A DNA stretch of 64,000 nucleotides from Paractinoplanes bogorensis (lineage in GTDB: Bacteria > Actinomycetota > Actinomycetes > Mycobacteriales > Micromonosporaceae), in the NCBI RefSeq assembly GCF_018829635.1, contig NZ_JAHKKG010000023.1:18688-82687 (forward strand), read 5' to 3'. How positions within the stretch are numbered: the first letter of the stretch is position 1; each line of letters starts with the position of its first letter. Shown here one piece after another: positions 60,135-64,000 of this stretch. The position numbers were made by a program, and so were the translations under genes. The notes beneath the pieces are model-generated. The model saw nothing but the letters and a program-made list of their open reading frames with translations, was not told the DNA's origin and did not search any database.

Positions 60135-61433
60135 ATGCCACAGACGATCGGAGTCGTCGGCCTCGGCTACGTCGGTCTGACGCTGACCGCCGCGCTGGCC
60201 GACAAGGGCTACGTCGTGCACGGCGCCGACGTGTCGACCCACGTGCTCGACACCCTCGCGCAGGGCCGGTCGCACATCTTCGAGCCGGGCGTCGAGGACA
60301 TCTTCGCCGCCCACGTGGGCAGCCGCATCCACGTCGCGCCCGACCTGCCGCGCGACACCGTCGACGTGGCCGTGATCAGCGTGTCCACGCCGGTCGACGA
60401 GAACACCCGCCGGCCCAACCTGGCCAACCTGGCCGCCGCCGCGCGCAACGTGGCCGCGACGTGCAAGGCGGGCACCCTGGTGGTCGTGCGCAGCACCGTG
60501 CCGGTCGGCACCAGCCGCCGGGTCGTGCTGCCCGAGCTCGAAGCGGCCTGGGGCGCGGGCAACGTGCGGCTGGTGATGGCGCCCGAGCGCACGATCCAGG
60601 GGCAGGCGCTGCGCGAACTGGTCGAGCTGCCGCAGGTGGTCGGCGGGCTCGACGACGCCTCGCTGCAGGCCGGGCTGGAGTTCTTCGGCGGCCTGGCCAA
60701 CACGGTGCACCCGGTGTCGTCGCTCGAGGCGGCCGAGCTGACCAAGCTGTCCAACAACTGCCACACCGACCTGATCTACTCGTTCGGCAACGAGATCGCG
60801 CTCATCGCCGAGCAGCACGGCCTCGACCCGCTCGAGGTGATCCGGGCGGCCAACGTGGACTACCCGCGGCCCGACCTGTCCAAGCCGGGCTACGTCGGCG
60901 GCGGCTGCCTCAGCAAGGACCCGTACATCATGCTGGACAGCGCCGGAGACTACACGCCGTTCCTGGTCGGCCAGGCCCGCGCGCTCAACGAGCACCTGCC
61001 CAAGCACGTGGCGTCGACCGTGGTCAAGCTGCTGTCCGAGCTGCGCGGCGAGACCCGCGGCCTGCGCCTGGCGGTGCTCGGATGGGCGTACAAGGGATGG
61101 CCGCCCACCGACGACATGCGCGGGACGCCGATCGCCACCATGATGCCGATCTTCTCGGCGGCGGGCATCACGGTGACCGGTCACGACCCGATGGTCACGC
61201 CGGAGGTCATTCGCCAGTACGGCGGTGACCCGATCAGCCTGGACAAGGCGTTCACCGACAGCGACGCGGTGCTGGTCATCAACGACCACCCGGACTACCG
61301 GGCTCTTTCTGTCGAGGATGTGCTCGGCGATGCCCGGCCTTCGCTGATCTTCGACTCGTGGCGCATCCTCGACGCCGATGCCGTTCGCGCGGCGGGCATC
61401 CGGTACGCCGGCCTCGGGCTGGTGGCGGCATGA
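60135..61433 (+). CDS. UDP-glucose/GDP-mannose-type nucleotide-sugar 6-dehydrogenase
   Basis: 432 residues from ATG 60135 (AAGGAG upstream). Rossmann motif GVVGLGYVGLTLTAALADKG, STPVDE, RSTVPVGTSRR, APERTIQG, central domain AAELTKLSNNCHTDLIYSFGNEIALIAE, catalytic Cys258 in VGGGCLSKDPYI, and C-terminal WAYKGWPPTDDMRGTP. The RTIQGQALREL and NNC(H)TD residues resemble the UDP-ManNAc/GalNAc (WecC/WbpA-like) branch more than UDP-glucose dehydrogenase, so a HexNAc-uronic acid is a reasonable guess. Adds an acidic-sugar capacity not present in the classic Pel operon. Confidence 0.88.
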   Translation: MPQTIGVVGLGYVGLTLTAALADKGYVVHGADVSTHVLDTLAQGRSHIFEPGVEDIFAAHVGSRIHVAPDLPRDTVDVAVISVSTPVDENTRRPNLANLAAAARNVAATCKAGTLVVVRSTVPVGTSRRVVLPELEAAWGAGNVRLVMAPERTIQGQALRELVELPQVVGGLDDASLQAGLEFFGGLANTVHPVSSLEAAELTKLSNNCHTDLIYSFGNEIALIAEQHGLDPLEVIRAANVDYPRPDLSKPGYVGGGCLSKDPYIMLDSAGDYTPFLVGQARALNEHLPKHVASTVVKLLSELRGETRGLRLAVLGWAYKGWPPTDDMRGTPIATMMPIFSAAGITVTGHDPMVTPEVIRQYGGDPISLDKAFTDSDAVLVINDHPDYRALSVEDVLGDARPSLIFDSWRILDADAVRAAGIRYAGLGLVAA

Positions 61434-62386
61434 GGGCCCTCCTGCTCGGCGGCGCCGGTTTCATCGGCGCCCACCTGGCCCGGCGACTGGTCGCCGACGG
61501 CCACGACGTCACGATCGTCGACGACTTCTCGCGCGGGCGCTCGGACGCCGATCTGCAGGAGCTGGGCGCCACGATCGTCTCGGGCGACCTGACCGATCCC
61601 GCCTTCTACGCCGGGCTCGAGCACGGCTGGGACCAGATCTACCTGCTCGCCGCCGTCGTGGGTGTGCGCAACGTGGAGAAGGACCCGGCCCGCGTGGTGC
61701 GGGTGAACACGCTCGTGGCCATGCACCTGCTCGACTGGCTGGAGCCGGGGGAGCGGGTCTTCTTCGCGTCGACCAGCGAGGTCTACGCGGGCGGCGTCGA
61801 CGCGGGCATCGTGCCGGTCCCGACGCCCGAGGCCATCCCGACGATGATCTCGGACATCACGGCACCGCGTTTCGCGTACGCGGTCAGCAAGCTCCTCGGC
61901 GAGGCCGCGTTCCTGCACACGGCCCGGGCCCGCGGCTTCGAGGCGGTGGTCGGGCGCTTCCACAACGTCTACGGGCCGCGGATGGGCGCCGACCACGTGA
62001 TCCCCGAGATGTCGTTGCGGGCGCGCGGCGGTGAGGACCCGTTCCGGGTGCCCGGGGCCGACCAGTTCCGCGCGTTCTGCCACGTCGACGACGCGGTCGA
62101 GGCGATGGTCCGGCTGATGGCCACCCCGGCCGCGGCCGGGCAGATCGTGCACATCGGCAACGACCGCGAGGAGACCAACATCGGCGACCTGGCCAAGCTG
62201 GTCCTGCGGGTGGCCGGGGTGAGTCCCGCCATCGAGACCGCCGACGCCCCGCCCGGATCGGTGCGGCGCCGCTGCCCGGACCTGTCGAAGCTGCGCGAGC
62301 TGACCGGGTTCGAGCCGACGGTCACGCTCGAAGAGGGCGTCCGGACCACGTACGCCTGGTACGCGTCACACGGGAGGCCGTCATGA
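61430..62386 (+). CDS. NAD-dependent nucleotide-sugar epimerase/dehydratase
   Basis: 318 residues, ATGA overlap with the dehydrogenase gene. GGAGFIGAHLARRL, VDDFSRGRSDADL, LLAAVVGVRNVEKDPARVVRVN, FASTSEVY (catalytic Ser/Thr), and an intact Tyr-x3-Lys in FAYAVSKLLGEAAF; VYGPRMGADHVIPEMSLRA and AFCHVDDAVEAMVRL complete the family pattern. Working with the preceding dehydrogenase it could epimerise or decarboxylate a UDP-uronic acid, or act as the UDP-Glc(NAc)/Gal(NAc) 4-epimerase needed for a galactosamine polymer. Confidence 0.88.
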   Translation: MRALLLGGAGFIGAHLARRLVADGHDVTIVDDFSRGRSDADLQELGATIVSGDLTDPAFYAGLEHGWDQIYLLAAVVGVRNVEKDPARVVRVNTLVAMHLLDWLEPGERVFFASTSEVYAGGVDAGIVPVPTPEAIPTMISDITAPRFAYAVSKLLGEAAFLHTARARGFEAVVGRFHNVYGPRMGADHVIPEMSLRARGGEDPFRVPGADQFRAFCHVDDAVEAMVRLMATPAAAGQIVHIGNDREETNIGDLAKLVLRVAGVSPAIETADAPPGSVRRRCPDLSKLRELTGFEPTVTLEEGVRTTYAWYASHGRPS

Positions 62387-63084
62387 CTTCACCTGAGCGG
62401 GCGCCGATCTGCTTCTACTACGGCAACGGGCGGCTGGTCGACCTGGCCGAGTACCCGCGCGTGGTGCTGCAGCCCGACTTCTACAACGCCGAGGAGATCG
62501 CCTTCCTCAAGGCCAAGGGCGTGCACGTGCTGGCGTACCTGACCCTCTCCGAGGACACCGGGCCGCCCGCCGAATGGCAGCGCACCGAGGTCAACCCGGA
62601 CTGGGGCGGCAAGTTCGTGCACGTCGGGCACCCGGACTGGGTCTCGCACGTGGTCGGGCAGGCCCGGGACGCGCTGGCGGCCGGGTTCGACGGCTTGTTC
62701 CTCGACACGCTCAACGTCGAGCTGACCTTCCCCGAGGACGTGCCGCACCTGCTCACCCTGGTGGCGGCGCTGCGGGCCGAGGCCGGTTCGGCGTACATCC
62801 TGGCCAACCGCGGCTTCGGGATGCTGCCGCGGCTGGCCGAACTGGTCGACGGGGTGGTGTTCGAATCATTCTCGGCGCGGTGGACCGAGCAGGGGTACGC
62901 GGCCTGGCCGGCCGACACGCTGGAGTTCCACGCCCAGATCGCCGAGCAGTTGTTGCGGTTGCAGCTCGACCTGTACGCGCTGGACTACGCCGACGACCCG
63001 GGCCTGACCGACTTCGCCGTCCGTCGCGCCCGCCAGTTCGGCATGGAGTGCATCGTCAGCGACCGGGCCCTGTCCCGCGTCTGA
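62383..63084 (+). CDS. GH114-like protein without signal peptide
   Basis: 233 residues, ATGA overlap with the epimerase gene. ICFYYGNGRLVDLAEYPRVVLQPDFYNAEEIAFLKAKGVHVLAYLTLSED (parts), HPDWVSHVVGQARDALAAGFDGLFLDTLNVEL, and DGVVFESFSARWTEQGY correspond to the second half of GH114/TM1410-type barrels. About 30 percent shorter than the lipoprotein paralogue and with no export signal, so it should be cytosolic unless attached to the membrane complex. Last gene of the cluster; the gene end is tandemly repeated downstream. Confidence 0.75.
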   Translation: MTSPERAPICFYYGNGRLVDLAEYPRVVLQPDFYNAEEIAFLKAKGVHVLAYLTLSEDTGPPAEWQRTEVNPDWGGKFVHVGHPDWVSHVVGQARDALAAGFDGLFLDTLNVELTFPEDVPHLLTLVAALRAEAGSAYILANRGFGMLPRLAELVDGVVFESFSARWTEQGYAAWPADTLEFHAQIAEQLLRLQLDLYALDYADDPGLTDFAVRRARQFGMECIVSDRALSRV

Positions 63085-63311
63085 TCCGCCGGCGCGCATT
63101 GCGAGCGCCGGATGCCCGCTTTGCGCGCCGGGCGCTGTCTGAGCCGTCGGCGCGCATTGTGAGCGTCGGTTGCTCGCTTTGCGCGCTGGGCGCGCTGTCT
63201 GAGCCGCTGGTGCGCATTGCGAGCGCCGGTTGCTCGCTTTGCGCGCCGGGCGCTGTCTGAGCCGGCGGCGCGCATGGTGAGCGCCGGTTGTCCGCTTTTG
63301 CGCGCCGGGAA
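63070..63311. repeat. 58-60-bp tandem repeat carrying the end of the GH114 gene
   Basis: Four copies; CTGTCTGAGCC starts copies at 63135, 63195 and 63253, and copy 1 (from 63070) has CTGTCCCGCGTCTGATCC, the last codons and stop of the gene. Each copy continues GGCGCGCATTG(C/T)GAGCG and TTGCTCGCTTTGCGCGC. The array fills the whole spacer between two convergent genes. Confidence 0.9.
63089..63111. terminator. Hairpin within the repeat, just after the cluster
   Basis: CCGGCGC (63089-63095) / GCGCCGG (63105-63111), loop 9, five bases after the GH114-like gene stop. Partly preserved in later copies, so the array may work as a multiple, bidirectional terminator. Confidence 0.5.
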
Positions 63312-63312
63312 C

Positions 63313-64000
63313 TCACAGCGCGCGGTAGAGCGCGAACGTGGTCCGCTTCCGCAGTCGGAAACCGATCGACTGGTAGAGGCGGATCGCGTTCGTGTTGGCC
63401 GCAGAGGTGTGCAGGAACGGGATCTCGCCGCGCTGCCGGACTCCGAACGCCACCGCGCGCACCAACTTTGTGGCCAGCCCCTGCCCGCGGAACGCCGGAT
63501 CGGTGCACACCGCGCTGATCTCGGTCCAGCCCGGCGGATGCAACCGCTCACCGGCCATCGCGATCAACCTCCCGTTCCGCCGCACGCCGAGATAGGTCCC
63601 CAGTTCGATCGTGCGCGTGCGGAACGGGCCGGGTTGAGTGCGTTCGATCAGGTCCAGGATCTCGGGCACGTCGGCGGCGGTGAGCGCTCGCGCATCTTCG
63701 AACGGTTCCGCGCGCAACCAGTCGTCCACGAACTGCACGCCCGGCACCTCGCCGACCAGTTCCCATCCGGGATGGGCGGCCGGGATCGGCCCGGCCACCG
63801 CCACCTCGACGGCCGGACCGGTCAGCTCGGCGTCCGGGCCGCTCAATCTGGTGTTCGGACCGCTCAGTTGGGTGTCCGGGCCGCTCAATCTGGTGTTCGG
63901 ACCGCTCAGTTGGGTGTCCGGGCCGCTCAATCTGGTGTTCGGACCGCTCAGTTGGGTGTCCGGGCCGCTCAATCTGGTGTTCGGACCGCTCAGTTGGGTG
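63313..64000 (-). CDS. GNAT family N-acetyltransferase, 5' end beyond the window
   Basis: The C-terminal ~175 residues are a complete GNAT/FR47-like domain: ARALTAADVPEILDLIERTQPGPF, LGVRRNGRLIAMAGERLHPPGWTEISAVCTDPAFRGQGLATKLVRAVAFG (acetyl-CoA loop RGQGLA), LHTSAANTNAIRLYQSIGFRLRKRTTF. Upstream of VEVAVAGPIPAAHPGWELVGEVPGV the frame is a run of LSGPDTQLSGPNTR repeats and stays open to the window edge. Relatives carry another ~70-90 residues before this point, so the true start is probably outside; a TTG at 63972 is only repeat sequence. Confidence 0.82.
   Translation of the reverse strand, partial: TQLSGPNTRLSGPDTQLSGPNTRLSGPDTQLSGPNTRLSGPDTQLSGPNTRLSGPDAELTGPAVEVAVAGPIPAAHPGWELVGEVPGVQFVDDWLRAEPFEDARALTAADVPEILDLIERTQPGPFRTRTIELGTYLGVRRNGRLIAMAGERLHPPGWTEISAVCTDPAFRGQGLATKLVRAVAFGVRQRGEIPFLHTSAANTNAIRLYQSIGFRLRKRTTFALYRAL
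63838..64000. repeat. 42-bp in-frame tandem repeat in the GNAT gene
   Basis: Units begin GCCGCTCAATCTG at 63838, 63880, 63922 and 63964; the last runs off the window. Each unit encodes 14 residues (two 7-residue half repeats LSGPxT(Q/R)). Copies are practically identical, so the array is recent. Confidence 0.9.

Overview
The window is very GC-rich, with dense genes, frequent 4-bp ATGA/GTGA overlaps, alternative GTG/TTG starts and many CGTACG hexamers. Gene families (SARP regulator, ECF sigma factors, NarL/DesK-type two-component pairs, DUF574-type methyltransferase) point to a filamentous actinomycete; my inference is Micromonosporaceae, close to Actinoplanes. No rRNA, tRNA, CRISPR array or intact mobile element was seen.

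Layout. 1-7 kb: a DUF167 gene (cut by the window edge), a LacI regulator and a divergent branched-chain-amino-acid-type ABC importer whose promoter carries a LacI-type operator. 7-11 kb: secreted LamG and sugar-dehydrogenase-like proteins and a Pro/Glu/Ala-rich exported protein. 11.5-19.7 kb: AI-2E-type permease, SARP/AAA regulator, FAD oxidase plus NAD(P)-binding protein, Tat-exported M28 peptidase. 20-24.4 kb: ABC exporter with a NarL-type two-component pair, then a methyltransferase. 24.4-29.3 kb: arylamine N-acetyltransferase, a MacAB-like exporter operon and a pectate lyase with the same LacI-type operator core as the importer. 29.5-31.5 kb: a membrane GGDEF protein followed by a truncated tandem copy. 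31.8-36.1 kb: an ECF sigma/membrane-protein pair, a one-polypeptide sigma / zinc-finger / membrane / extracellular sensor fusion, and an HPF-like protein. 36.1-51.8 kb: MFS pump with a C-terminal winged helix, two more two-component pairs, CPBP and M16 proteases, a two-domain dehydroshikimate-dehydratase-like enzyme, carboxylesterase, TetR/FAD-monooxygenase pair, a decayed IS481-type element and a secreted hydrolase.

52.4-63.1 kb is the most notable block: nine same-strand, tightly coupled genes for an exopolysaccharide: an Agd3-like secreted deacetylase, a PelF-type glycosyltransferase, a 12-TM PelG-like protein, a sugar nucleotidyltransferase, two epimerases, a nucleotide-sugar dehydrogenase and two GH114-like polygalactosaminidase homologues. 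The set mixes features of bacterial Pel and fungal galactosaminogalactan systems and suggests a cationic galactosaminan-like polymer, possibly with a uronic acid. It follows a long, hairpin-rich, relatively AT-rich leader.

A second theme runs through the window: short-period tandem repeats (27-60 bp) sit at gene boundaries. At five loci (lacI, livH, the AI-2E permease gene, the NmrA-like gene, the second GH114 gene) the repeat unit contains the last codons and stop codon of the adjacent gene, and a sixth (response regulator near 20 kb) has a spaced version. Other repeats expand coding sequence in frame (LivM N-terminus, a GNAT protein, a hydrolase) or create a relay ORF between livM and livG.
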